Shown: positions 1 through 7,411 of the stretch, piece by piece
Layout: each line of letters starts with the position of its first letter
Position numbering within the stretch: position 1 is the first letter of the stretch
Assembly (NCBI GenBank): GCA_945787305.1
Contig: CALZIH010000085.1
Span: forward strand, 1-9,523
Source: an uncultured Desulfobulbaceae bacterium
GTDB taxonomy: Bacteria > Desulfobacterota > Desulfobulbia > Desulfobulbales > Desulfobulbaceae
Reading direction: 5' to 3'
DNA length: 9,523 nucleotides
The notes under the pieces: generated by a model
Seen by the model: the letters and a program-made list of their open reading frames with translations, nothing else
The model's database searches: none
Told to the model about the DNA's origin: nothing
Program-made: the position numbers and the translations under genes

Positions 1-158
1 ATGGGCAGGAAGTCGTTGATAAGTTACGGGTAATAGATCACGGTGTTAAGGTTGTCCTTTCAAGTGGTGGCCTGAGCGTTGCAGAGGAAGAAGAAGCGCG
101 GAACAATTTATCAACCGACAAAAGGTGGACAGAGAAGTTCTTTGTGTCCCGTTTCTAA
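1..158 (+). CDS. 3' end of an unidentified gene, possibly a receiver-domain tail (partial)
   Basis: The frame beginning at base 3 is open from the left edge to a TAA at 156-158, giving 51 residues with the start outside the window. The visible stretch GQEVVDKLRVIDHGVKVVLS followed by SGG resembles helix 3, strand 4 and the conserved Ser of a CheY-like receiver, as found at the end of hybrid histidine kinases. After that the similarity fades: the usual Lys-Pro-Phe of strand 5 is absent and the chain ends in a charged tail (TEKFFVSRF). It could be a degenerate or shortened receiver, or an unrelated protein with a chance resemblance. Its stop codon overlaps the stop codon of the convergent hybrid kinase gene. 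Coding is likely from the open frame and even codon use; the receiver assignment is tentative. Confidence 0.45.
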   Translation, partial: GQEVVDKLRVIDHGVKVVLSSGGLSVAEEEEARNNLSTDKRWTEKFFVSRF

Positions 159-2116
159 CCGGTATTGCGCACTGCATAGGTATTGAGTAATGAAGTAACA
201 GTATCTATGGAAAACGGCTTTGTTACTGCGGTAATAAAATGATACTCTTGAAAATGTGACATGACCTCATTTTGACTATCACCGCTCATGGCCACCAGAG
301 AAACCAGCGGGTCAAGATGATGTATTTCTCTCGCGGCTTCGATGCCATCCATCCCGATATCAATCCGCAGGTCCAGCAGGACCAAATCGTAAGGAAGTCC
401 ATTTCTGATGCCCTCTTTCACAGCCAGTACCGCCAGTTCGCCTTCATCGACCGTTGTCACCTCGCATTTGAACTGTTCAAACATTCGCCCAACAATGGTT
501 CGCATCATCTCATCGTCATCAAGCACCAAAACACGAAAAGGACCGGCCTTGTCGTTGATTTTTACTTCCCGGCCCACCGGCAGATAAATTAACGCTGTAC
601 AACCATTTCCCGGTTCGGAATGAAGCCGTACCACACCACCGTGTTTATTAACAATGGCGTGGGCGATGGTCAGCCCTAACCCCATACCCTTCTGGGTTCC
701 CCGCTGCTTGGTTGAAAAATAAGGGTCGAAAACCTTGTCAAACAACTGCTCCTCAATGCCGGGACCACTGTCCTCTATACTGACTCGAACATATTCCTTC
801 TCAGCAAAGGGCTGACCTGTCCGCTCTGATTCTGCCTTTCCAGTAACGTAGCAGATCTCAACGTTCAGTTCTCCTCTCCCGTCCATGGCCTCGGCAGCGT
901 TAAGGATAATATTGGAAAAAACCTGAACCATCAAATCCGTATCAAGATCTACACGCGGGATATTGTCCTCAGTGCGTACCTGAAAAACTATAGTCGACCC
1001 GGAAAATTGTTTTTCCATTAATTCGGTGAGGAGTTCGTCCAGATAGACCAGGGTTTTAGAAGGAAGGTAATTGTCTGAAAAAGTGCTGAACTGGCGGATA
1101 AGACCATTGGTCAACTGAAGGGCCTTACCGATTTCACCGAGCAGGCCATCAACCTCGTTCTCTGTAGAAATGAGACGGGCCATTTCCACATTGCCGTTTA
1201 TGATTGTTAACAGGTTGTTAAAATCATGGGCAATACCGCTTGCCATCGTAGTAACCGCCTCCAGTTTGCGGATTTGCTGCAGCTCCTTCTCCAGTTGTTC
1301 CTTTTGTGCGTCCAGACGTTTCCTGGCTGTAACATCCTGAATAATTCCAATAACAAAGACCTGATCATTTTCAAAAACCGAAGCCAAATTACAGGTCACC
1401 TGCCGATCATGGAGGACAATGGGATTTTCATAATTAAAAAACAGGGGGGCATTATCAGCATGTGGAGAAAGGCCCTTTGTCCATTGACGGAAAACCTCGC
1501 TGATATCTTGAGGCAGAAGATCCGTAAAGCAGGAGCCGAGAACCTCTGCTTCCGAACGTTTAAAAATATCACAACAAACCGGGTTTGCACGAATAACTCG
1601 AGTTTGACTGTCCAACTCCAGGACACCCTCCGTCATCCGATCAAAGATGATTTGATTATGGCGACGATGGACCAGCAACTCACTGGTCACAGCCCGGGGA
1701 AAGAGCCCCTGCAGCCCCTTGATCTTTTGGCTGCCGCGCTTACCGGACTTGAAACGCTCCAGCGCATGAAGAATATGTTCCTTCATGTTCGCGGCAGGCC
1801 CTTTGGCAATACAGACGTCCGCACCCAGTTCAAGAATATTCATATCGTCTTCGAGGGCCGTGCCTGAAAGGACAACTAAAAAAATGTCTTTATAGGCAGG
1901 TGTGCTGCGAATAATATAGGTAAGTTTTGCCCCATCTATTTTAGGCATGATCAAATCGGTAACAATTATGTCAGGTTCAAATTCCGTAAGCAGATCAAGG
2001 GCGGCCAGCCCATCCACCGCACTTTGCACCTCACAACCGGCCTCTTCAAGAATGTTGGACACAATCCTGAGAATCACGGGATTATTATCGACGGCAATGA
2101 CTTTCAGACTACTCAT
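155..2116 (-). CDS. Hybrid histidine kinase, REC-PAS-HisKA-HATPase-REC
   Basis: A cytosolic hybrid sensor kinase of 653 residues with no membrane segment. Receiver 1 spans about residues 4-120 with acidic residue D10, phospho-acceptor D54 (VTDLIMP), S84 and K105; K105 is followed by Gly instead of the usual Pro. A PAS domain covers about 150-265. HisKA carries H297 in GIAHDFNN. The HATPase domain has the N-box (N402, N406), the G1 box DSGPGI at 449-454 and a second Gly-rich box GMGLGL at 477-482. Receiver 2 covers about 530-650 with phospho-acceptor D582 and K633 in TKPF. I chose the ATG at 2116 over a TTG 27 bases upstream because an AGGGAG ribosome site lies 10 bases before it and the receiver begins directly after. 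It overlaps the end of the preceding response-regulator gene by 8 bases, implying coupled translation. It probably works with that regulator and the other hybrid kinase in one phosphorelay; the signal sensed is unknown. Confidence 0.93.
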   Translation of the reverse strand: MSSLKVIAVDNNPVILRIVSNILEEAGCEVQSAVDGLAALDLLTEFEPDIIVTDLIMPKIDGAKLTYIIRSTPAYKDIFLVVLSGTALEDDMNILELGADVCIAKGPAANMKEHILHALERFKSGKRGSQKIKGLQGLFPRAVTSELLVHRRHNQIIFDRMTEGVLELDSQTRVIRANPVCCDIFKRSEAEVLGSCFTDLLPQDISEVFRQWTKGLSPHADNAPLFFNYENPIVLHDRQVTCNLASVFENDQVFVIGIIQDVTARKRLDAQKEQLEKELQQIRKLEAVTTMASGIAHDFNNLLTIINGNVEMARLISTENEVDGLLGEIGKALQLTNGLIRQFSTFSDNYLPSKTLVYLDELLTELMEKQFSGSTIVFQVRTEDNIPRVDLDTDLMVQVFSNIILNAAEAMDGRGELNVEICYVTGKAESERTGQPFAEKEYVRVSIEDSGPGIEEQLFDKVFDPYFSTKQRGTQKGMGLGLTIAHAIVNKHGGVVRLHSEPGNGCTALIYLPVGREVKINDKAGPFRVLVLDDDEMMRTIVGRMFEQFKCEVTTVDEGELAVLAVKEGIRNGLPYDLVLLDLRIDIGMDGIEAAREIHHLDPLVSLVAMSGDSQNEVMSHFQEYHFITAVTKPFSIDTVTSLLNTYAVRNTG

Positions 2117-2477
2117 TATCCAGCAACTCCCTGACAGCGGCAACGAACTTTTTCACATCAAAGGGCTTACTGAAAACCAAGTCTGCACCAAGTTCCTGGG
2201 CAGCAGGCAAGTACGCCTCGGGACCGATTCTCCCTCCACCTGATATTGCAACGATTTTCACGTCCGGGAACTCTTTTTTCAAGGTACTGATGGTTTCCAA
2301 ACCCTCCTGTTCGGGCATAATCAAATCAGTAATAACCAGGTCTGCAGGTTGTTCACGCTGCTTTTGCATGCCCTTTCGACCATTCTCTGCGTCCATGACC
2401 ATATAACCGCTCCACTCCATCACCTGGCGTAGAAGAGCGCGCATCTGTTCGTCATCGTCAATGACCAGTATTCGCAT
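2109..2477 (-). CDS. Single-domain (CheY-like) response regulator
   Basis: A 122-residue stand-alone receiver with no output domain. All catalytic positions are present: the acidic cluster D7-D9, phospho-acceptor D51 in VITDLIMP, S79 in the AISGGG stretch and K104 in SKPF. Such proteins act through protein contact or as phosphoryl shuttles between kinases. The gene lies between two hybrid kinases, so transfer between them, or feedback on them, is the natural inference. The start is the ATG at 2477, which shares its A with the TGA stop of the upstream kinase (TGATG). A very strong ribosome site, GGAGGTGA, sits six bases upstream. A TTG one codon earlier is less likely. The last 8 bases overlap the start of the next kinase gene. 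Confidence 0.93.
   Translation of the reverse strand: MRILVIDDDEQMRALLRQVMEWSGYMVMDAENGRKGMQKQREQPADLVITDLIMPEQEGLETISTLKKEFPDVKIVAISGGGRIGPEAYLPAAQELGADLVFSKPFDVKKFVAAVRELLDNE
2127..2132 (-). promoter_or_regulatory. Ribosome binding site of the second hybrid kinase
   Basis: AGGGAG lies 10 bases before the ATG at 2116, within the response-regulator coding sequence. It supports this ATG over the TTG at 2143, so the protein is 653 residues long. Confidence 0.65.
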
Positions 2478-4060
2478 CAATCACCTCCAGCGGGTAGAAG
2501 TTCTCGGATGGCAATAGAAAGTTGGCGCATATCCAACGGTTTGGCGAGGAATCTTCTGATTCCAGCCTGTCGTGCCTCATCGGCGGTAACCGCTTCGGAA
2601 TAACCGGAGCACAGAATGATCGGAAGCGTATTGTTTATATTTTTGATCTCTTCAGCTAAGGTCAAGCCTGTCATTTTCGGCATTGTCTGATCGGTGATAA
2701 CAAGATCAATGGCATTTTCCTGCTGTTTAAAGATGTCAAGCGCTTCATCACCGCTTCTTGCAGTAATGACCCTATATCCCAGATACTCTAACATTCTGCC
2801 TCGCATTTTCACAATATCTTCTTCATCATCAACAAATAAAATAGTCTCACTGCCCCTTGGCATGTTGGTAATCACATCGGCTTCAGCTTGATGATCATTG
2901 GTAGCTCGTGGGAAAAAGATGGAAAACTCAGCGCCCTCACCTTCCTCAGATTCCACCCCTATTGCTCCACCATGGGAAACAACAATACCGTGAATAACGG
3001 AAAGCCCCATCCCTGTTCCCTCTCCAATATCACGGGTTGTGAAAAACGGATCGAAGATGCGCTTTCGCATGGATTTAGGAATGCCATGTCCTGTATCACT
3101 GACAGTCAGGACAATATAAGTACCGGGAATCAAATCGGGATGCTTTCTGCTATCTTCAGCATCGACCACCTTTTCCTGTAAGCCGACAGTAATACGACCC
3201 GGATCCTTGCCAAGGGCCTGGGCAGCATTAGTGGCGAGGTTCATCAATACCTGATGGATTTGGGTGGGGTCGGCTTCAATAGGCCCAATGTCCGATGAAA
3301 TTACAGTTCTGATGTCAATGGTCGACGGTAAAGAGGAGCGCAACAGCTTGACACCTTCCTTGACGACAGGGGTAATAATAACACGTTGTCGACGACTTAC
3401 AGTCTGTCGACTAAAGGCAAGGATCTGTTTAACCAATCCTTTTGCTCGCAATCCTGCCCGTTTGATGGAATCCACATGTTCAACGATCTCCTCGGTAGTG
3501 GGAGGAACACTCTGCACTAGAACATCATTATCATCGACTGTAGGTAACCTGTAGAGGAGCAGGTCGGCATTTCCAAGAATCGCACCAAGAATGTTGTTGA
3601 AGTCATGGGCAATCCCACCGGCCAGGGTCGCAATGGCCTCCATTTTTTGGGCCTGTACCAGTTGCTGTTCAAGACGTCGAAGATGGGTGATATCCCTGGA
3701 GGTGTGAACGTAACCGGCGAGCTCACCGTCTTCTATTACCGGAACACAAGAGACCTGGAAGACCTTACCCAGAGAGGGATGTTCTATGATCTGGTCAACT
3801 TCTTCCCTGGCCTTAAGAGATTCTTGGGCAGGGCATTTGGCACAAATATGATCACTGCCGGCAAATAATTCGTGGCACTTTTTCCCTATTATTTCTGCAC
3901 TCGTTTGCAGATTAAACAAGGCCAGAGAAGCAGCGTTCCCTTTAACTATAGAGAGATCGGCGGCAAGAATAAGGACCGGGTCTTTAATGGCGTCAAAGGT
4001 TCTCCGCCACTCTTCCACGGACGTACAGAGGGAAACTTCGCTTTGATTTCGTCGTTGCAT
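2477..4060 (-). CDS. Hybrid histidine kinase, PAS-HisKA-HATPase-REC, with a Cys-rich PAS domain
   Basis: A soluble 527-residue hybrid kinase with no predicted membrane helix. A PAS domain covers about residues 18-125 and contains C62 (KKCHELF) plus a C73-x2-C76-P cluster. Such an arrangement could bind a metal or Fe-S centre or respond to redox; that is inference. HisKA follows with H152 in GIAHDFNN. The HATPase domain shows N274/N278, G1 box DTGHGI at 322-327 and GTGMGLS at 348-354. The C-terminal receiver (about 405-520) has the acidic cluster VDDEED, phospho-acceptor D457 in VITDQTMP, S479 of CSGYS and K507 in AKPL. The ATG at 4060 has only an AGGAA two bases away, too close for a good ribosome site, and the frame stays open upstream to 4148, so a non-ATG start overlapping the preceding gene cannot be excluded. 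The gene follows the CofD/YvcK-like gene by 23 bases and overlaps the response-regulator gene by one base. Confidence 0.92.
   Translation of the reverse strand: MQRRNQSEVSLCTSVEEWRRTFDAIKDPVLILAADLSIVKGNAASLALFNLQTSAEIIGKKCHELFAGSDHICAKCPAQESLKAREEVDQIIEHPSLGKVFQVSCVPVIEDGELAGYVHTSRDITHLRRLEQQLVQAQKMEAIATLAGGIAHDFNNILGAILGNADLLLYRLPTVDDNDVLVQSVPPTTEEIVEHVDSIKRAGLRAKGLVKQILAFSRQTVSRRQRVIITPVVKEGVKLLRSSLPSTIDIRTVISSDIGPIEADPTQIHQVLMNLATNAAQALGKDPGRITVGLQEKVVDAEDSRKHPDLIPGTYIVLTVSDTGHGIPKSMRKRIFDPFFTTRDIGEGTGMGLSVIHGIVVSHGGAIGVESEEGEGAEFSIFFPRATNDHQAEADVITNMPRGSETILFVDDEEDIVKMRGRMLEYLGYRVITARSGDEALDIFKQQENAIDLVITDQTMPKMTGLTLAEEIKNINNTLPIILCSGYSEAVTADEARQAGIRRFLAKPLDMRQLSIAIRELLPAGGD
2481..2488 (-). 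promoter_or_regulatory. Strong ribosome binding site of the response regulator
   Basis: GGAGGTGA, an almost complete match to the 16S rRNA 3' end, is six bases before the ATG at 2477 and lies inside the last codons of the upstream hybrid kinase. It is the strongest such site in the window and predicts that the small regulator is made in excess over the kinases. Confidence 0.8.
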
Positions 4061-4083
4061 TTCCTGTTGCAGGTTCTCAACCG

Positions 4084-6423
4084 TTATTTGAATATGAGTT
4101 GGTGATGAAAAACATTCTCGCGGAAGAATTGAATCAGTCGGCGGCGGCGATCAACTAGCCTCACTTGCTCAGGAATAAGGTCGCTCATCTCGTTTTTCAT
4201 TATTGACATCTTGTATTCTATATTGGCAGCAAAGCGATTGTCCAGGTACCAGGCAAAGAAAAGTCCAAAAAGAAGGCCGGGTGGCGTAAAACCTTCCGTG
4301 CTGTTAACAACGCGGGTATACAACCTCTCGCTTGTATTTGAGGGATGCATCCGGGCCAACTGCAGATAGGTTTTCAGGGAAGAGGGCCCTAAATAACTCT
4401 GTAAATTCTCCGGTTCCCTGATCGTCAGGTTATAGGTACAGCCTATAACTTCACCGGAACTTTCTATTTCGCACATCTCTTTCTTTTGAGCATAATTGCC
4501 AAGTAACGATTGGCCAAGGGCAACGAGCAAAGCCATTTCAAAACGATTCAGATCTTCAGTTTGGTCTTGGCGAATCTTGATTCGTTTATCTAAGGGATCG
4601 TAAAAGGAAAAAACATTGTCCCACTGCTGGCATCGTTTCCAGCACGCGGGCTCCACCAGGGTCAGCCCCCGTATATACTGCAAATGCTCGATAAGAATGT
4701 CAGGATGATTCCAGATGGTTTCTATGACCCGATCCATAAGCCATTTTCTTTCACTTCCCGTCAGTTTCTCATCAAAGCCGGAAGACAGGGATATCTGCTC
4801 TGTACTTAAATATTGACAGTGACTGACAATGGCTTCATATCGGAGACAGGGAAGCAGATGACTGCTGCCATGGACGGCAGGTAACTGCTCTTTGTGTAAA
4901 TCCATGTTTATCTGTGTAGATTCATGCAAAAGCAAGTCCGCATTTTTGAGGCCAAAGAGTATTTTAACGCAGAGGGCCAGTGCCGATGGATCATGCTGAA
5001 TGACCTGTCGATGGAGCAGTTTTCCCCTTGAAAAAACGGGAACAGCTATTGATTCAAATCCCAATTTACGTACACCTTGACGATCAAGATAGATCGGTTC
5101 TTTATCTTCAAGGGCATAACGCTGCAATACCGATCCGGGAATATCGGCAAGATTGAGAGCCAGAATCTGGGAAAAAAGTCCCTGCACCCCACCCGGGATG
5201 TTTCGATGGTAGGCCTGAATCAGATCAGACACATAAAATTTTCTATCAGGTGCATCCCGGGCAAAATCGGTCTCTCCTTTCTGGACCCAAATATTGGCGA
5301 CCAGCAGTTTCATCGCCTTGGAATTTTCACGGATGGACTCAGCAATACCAGGCGCCTGCATGATGGGAATGATAGATGTATAGAGACTGCCCGGAGCAAA
5401 TAGGAGAATATCGGCCTCGGCAATACTTTCGACTACCTCGGGTTGAGCAAACGGTTTGCGGCAAAAGTTGACAAAGACGCGATCAACAGGATAGTTGCGT
5501 CGACAATGGCTGGATTTATGTTCGCCGGTCACCAGAACATCGTTGCCATACAGCACTTGAAGCTGAGAATTTGTTGTCGTGCAGGGTAAAACCGCCTTGG
5601 AATGCATGCCGAGTGCCTGGCAAAGGCTCGCCAGGCCCCGTACAGTGGCCGTGCGGACCACCTGATAGGCAGCAGCAAGTTCGGCGCTGTCAATGAACGG
5701 GTCTATCTGTTGATAAATTGCCGATGCCAACAGCAGATTACCAAAACACTGTGGTCTACGCAGAGTGGGAGATAACCGCTTATCTGAAAACAACGCCGCT
5801 GTTAAGGTGCGCAACATTGCCAGGAGCTCAGCGGGAATATCATCCAGCTCAACACCGGTATCCTTCAGCAGCTGCGTTTCACTAATCGGGCAAGAGATAA
5901 AGCGGTAATTAAAAACACCATGCAGGGCAATGGCAAGGTTTTCTGCAGCGGCATCGTCCAGGCCGAACCTGTTTTTCAGATTGTTACCCTGGAGCGAGGA
6001 AAGCAACACATGGCGCAGGTCGCCAAGGGCTACCAATGGCAGGTCTTTCAGCAGCTCGCCCGTTGAGCCGCCATCATCGGTAATACAGACGACGGAGCGA
6101 CATCGGGGAAAGAGTTCCTTTAGGCCGCCGAACGGATTCTGCGGCCAATCCAATCGTCTTGAATCACCACCGATAATATTGGAGAGTCCGGTTCCACCGC
6201 CAAAAACAACAACCTTAAGATGATCGGTCTGCAAATGGTTGATATAGCGAATAACATCTGAAAATTGTGTCGCAATTGCCGGCGGTGCCTCGCCAGGTGC
6301 TCCATCGAAAAACAGCGAAATGACACGTTCGGCCAGGGTGCCGTCAGGCAGAATGTCAAGCGGAGCCAAGCGTTGCTCGGTTAGTCCCTGCAGTTTTTGT
6401 TGCAGATCCTCAGTAGTTACCAT
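4084..6423 (-). CDS. CofD/YvcK-family protein with long C-terminal extension
   Basis: A 779-residue protein whose central part (about residues 68-500) is a CofD/YvcK (UPF0052) Rossmann-like domain. Matching motifs are FGGGTGLSN at 74-82, TDDGGSTGEL at 115-124, ALGDLRHVL at 132-140, a GNLLLAS helix at 228-234, LPCTT at 279-283, APGSLYTSIIP at 343-353, and VANIWVQKGETD shortly after. CofD transfers 2-phospho-lactate groups in F420 synthesis. YvcK binds UDP-sugars and is needed for growth on gluconeogenic carbon and for cell shape. The motifs look closer to YvcK, but the exact activity cannot be read from sequence. Family members are usually about 310-450 residues. Here there are about 65 extra N-terminal residues and about 280 C-terminal residues in which I recognise no domain. 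The start is 20 bases after mdh, with no clear ribosome site, so translational coupling is likely. The association with mdh fits a role in carbon flux. Confidence 0.85.
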   Translation of the reverse strand: MVTTEDLQQKLQGLTEQRLAPLDILPDGTLAERVISLFFDGAPGEAPPAIATQFSDVIRYINHLQTDHLKVVVFGGGTGLSNIIGGDSRRLDWPQNPFGGLKELFPRCRSVVCITDDGGSTGELLKDLPLVALGDLRHVLLSSLQGNNLKNRFGLDDAAAENLAIALHGVFNYRFISCPISETQLLKDTGVELDDIPAELLAMLRTLTAALFSDKRLSPTLRRPQCFGNLLLASAIYQQIDPFIDSAELAAAYQVVRTATVRGLASLCQALGMHSKAVLPCTTTNSQLQVLYGNDVLVTGEHKSSHCRRNYPVDRVFVNFCRKPFAQPEVVESIAEADILLFAPGSLYTSIIPIMQAPGIAESIRENSKAMKLLVANIWVQKGETDFARDAPDRKFYVSDLIQAYHRNIPGGVQGLFSQILALNLADIPGSVLQRYALEDKEPIYLDRQGVRKLGFESIAVPVFSRGKLLHRQVIQHDPSALALCVKILFGLKNADLLLHESTQINMDLHKEQLPAVHGSSHLLPCLRYEAIVSHCQYLSTEQISLSSGFDEKLTGSERKWLMDRVIETIWNHPDILIEHLQYIRGLTLVEPACWKRCQQWDNVFSFYDPLDKRIKIRQDQTEDLNRFEMALLVALGQSLLGNYAQKKEMCEIESSGEVIGCTYNLTIREPENLQSYLGPSSLKTYLQLARMHPSNTSERLYTRVVNSTEGFTPPGLLFGLFFAWYLDNRFAANIEYKMSIMKNEMSDLIPEQVRLVDRRRRLIQFFRENVFHHQLIFK

Positions 6424-6425
6424 AT

Positions 6426-6443
6426 CCGGAAAAGTTTATCCGG
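6426..6443 (-). repeat. Intercistronic hairpin between mdh and the CofD/YvcK-like gene
   Basis: The 20-base gap contains CCGGA and TCCGG arms (stem of 5, loop of 8) lying directly between the mdh stop and the next ATG at 6423. No good ribosome site is present, so the downstream gene probably depends on ribosomes finishing mdh, perhaps gated by this stem. Confidence 0.3.
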
Positions 6444-7370
6444 TTAGAGACCGGTGGCCGCCATTTGTTTGGATACAGCGGCAACGGAATCCTGCAGAGC
6501 GGTCTTTTCTTGTTCGGTCAATGCAAATTGAAGAATTTTTTCAACGCCGTTTTTCCCCAGCACAACAGGAACGCCGAGGAAATAGCCGGAAATATCAAAC
6601 TCTCCTTCAAGGTACGCAGCACAGGGCATAACGCGCCTGCTATCGGTCAATACGGCTTCTGCCATTTCAATGGCGGCCAAGCCAGGGGTGTAAAAGGCAC
6701 TTCCGGTCTTGAGATGGTTGACAATTTCAATACCGCCCATCTGGGTGCGCTTGATGATTTCCTCTATGGTATCGGCAGGCAACAGTTCCGTAATCGGTAC
6801 ACCACCGACATTGGCAAGTCGGGCAAGCGGCAGCATGTTGTCGCCGTGAATCCCCATAACCAGGGCATTAACATCCTTTGCCGCGACCCCCAGGGCATCT
6901 GCGAGAAAGGTACGGTACCTGGCTGAATCCAACACCCCGGCCATACCAAGAACCCTTTCTTTAGGCAGACCACTGACCTTAAAGGCCGTGTGAACCATGG
7001 CATCGATTGGATTGGTGACAACAATGAGTACACATTCTGGCGAGTACTTAACTGCTTCTTCGGCGCAGGATTTGACAATAGCAACATTTTTAGCCAGCAG
7101 ATCATCCCGTGACATCCCGGGTTTACGAGCAAGTCCTGCGGTAATAATGACCACATCTGAATCTTTTGTGTCGGCGTAATCGTTTGATCCCTGCAACGTT
7201 CCAGAATAGCCGTCCAGGGGACCGGATTGCCAGAGATCGAGGGCCTTGCCCTGGGGTATACCTTCCATGACATCAAGCAGGACGACATCGCCAAGTTGCC
7301 GAACAAGGGCCCAATGCGCAGCGGTTGCACCCACATTACCTGCGCCGATTATCGTAATTTTTTTATCCAT
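6444..7370 (-). CDS. mdh: Malate dehydrogenase (lactate-dehydrogenase-like type)
   Basis: Catalyses reversible, NAD-dependent oxidation of malate to oxaloacetate in the cytoplasm, feeding the citric acid cycle or gluconeogenesis. The 308-residue length is normal for the family. Visible features are the dinucleotide loop GAGNVG at 9-14, D32 ending strand 2 (NAD preference), substrate-binding R81 and R87 in ARKPGMSRDD, N119 in VTNP, D147 and R150 in LDSARYR, and catalytic H174 in GIHGDNMLPL. Arg rather than Gln at position 81 indicates malate rather than lactate dehydrogenase. I chose the ATG at 7370, seven bases after AAGGAG, over the TTG and GTG codons just upstream. The gene follows kdsB by 41 bases and precedes the CofD/YvcK-like gene by 20, suggesting one transcript. 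This MDH type differs from the enterobacterial one and fits Desulfobacterota. Confidence 0.96.
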   Translation of the reverse strand: MDKKITIIGAGNVGATAAHWALVRQLGDVVLLDVMEGIPQGKALDLWQSGPLDGYSGTLQGSNDYADTKDSDVVIITAGLARKPGMSRDDLLAKNVAIVKSCAEEAVKYSPECVLIVVTNPIDAMVHTAFKVSGLPKERVLGMAGVLDSARYRTFLADALGVAAKDVNALVMGIHGDNMLPLARLANVGGVPITELLPADTIEEIIKRTQMGGIEIVNHLKTGSAFYTPGLAAIEMAEAVLTDSRRVMPCAAYLEGEFDISGYFLGVPVVLGKNGVEKILQFALTEQEKTALQDSVAAVSKQMAATGL

Positions 7371-7377
7371 CACCAAA

Positions 7378-7383
7378 CTCCTT
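7378..7383 (-). promoter_or_regulatory. mdh: Ribosome binding site that decides the mdh start
   Basis: AAGGAG lies seven bases before the ATG at 7370. It supports that ATG over the adjacent in-frame TTG (7376) and GTG (7373) codons, which would lie only 1 and 4 bases from the site. Confidence 0.8.
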
Positions 7384-7411
7384 ATGTTGTATATATTTGA
7401 AAAAAAAGTGA

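Noticed and set aside
1226..1867. Plus-strand open frame of 213 codons
   Set aside because: It lies fully opposite the PAS and HisKA part of the second hybrid kinase, whose domains are clear; its translation shows no recognisable motif.
1945..2710. Short similar DNA stretches near 1945, 2317 and 2680, as repeats
   Set aside because: They encode the common phospho-acceptor motif (VTD-x2-MP) of three homologous receivers; this is protein conservation, not a DNA repeat.
4084..6423. Membership of the GAK system (CofD-like protein with ATP-grasp and HprK-related kinase)
   Set aside because: No ATP-grasp or HprK-like kinase gene is in the window, and the neighbours are mdh and hybrid kinases; the long C-terminal part is also not something I associate with that system.
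6465..6926. Plus-strand open frame of 153 codons
   Set aside because: Antisense to mdh, with no protein motif; a shadow of a strongly conserved gene.
6764..7336. Minus-strand open frame of 190 codons in another frame of mdh
   Set aside because: It lies inside mdh on the same strand; it is rich in Trp, Pro and Cys and looks like an out-of-frame shadow.
7400..7407. Run of eight A (eight U in the minus-strand RNA) between kdsB and mdh, as a terminator
   Set aside because: No GC-rich stem precedes it in the transcript, and mdh follows closely with a good ribosome site, so read-through is more likely.
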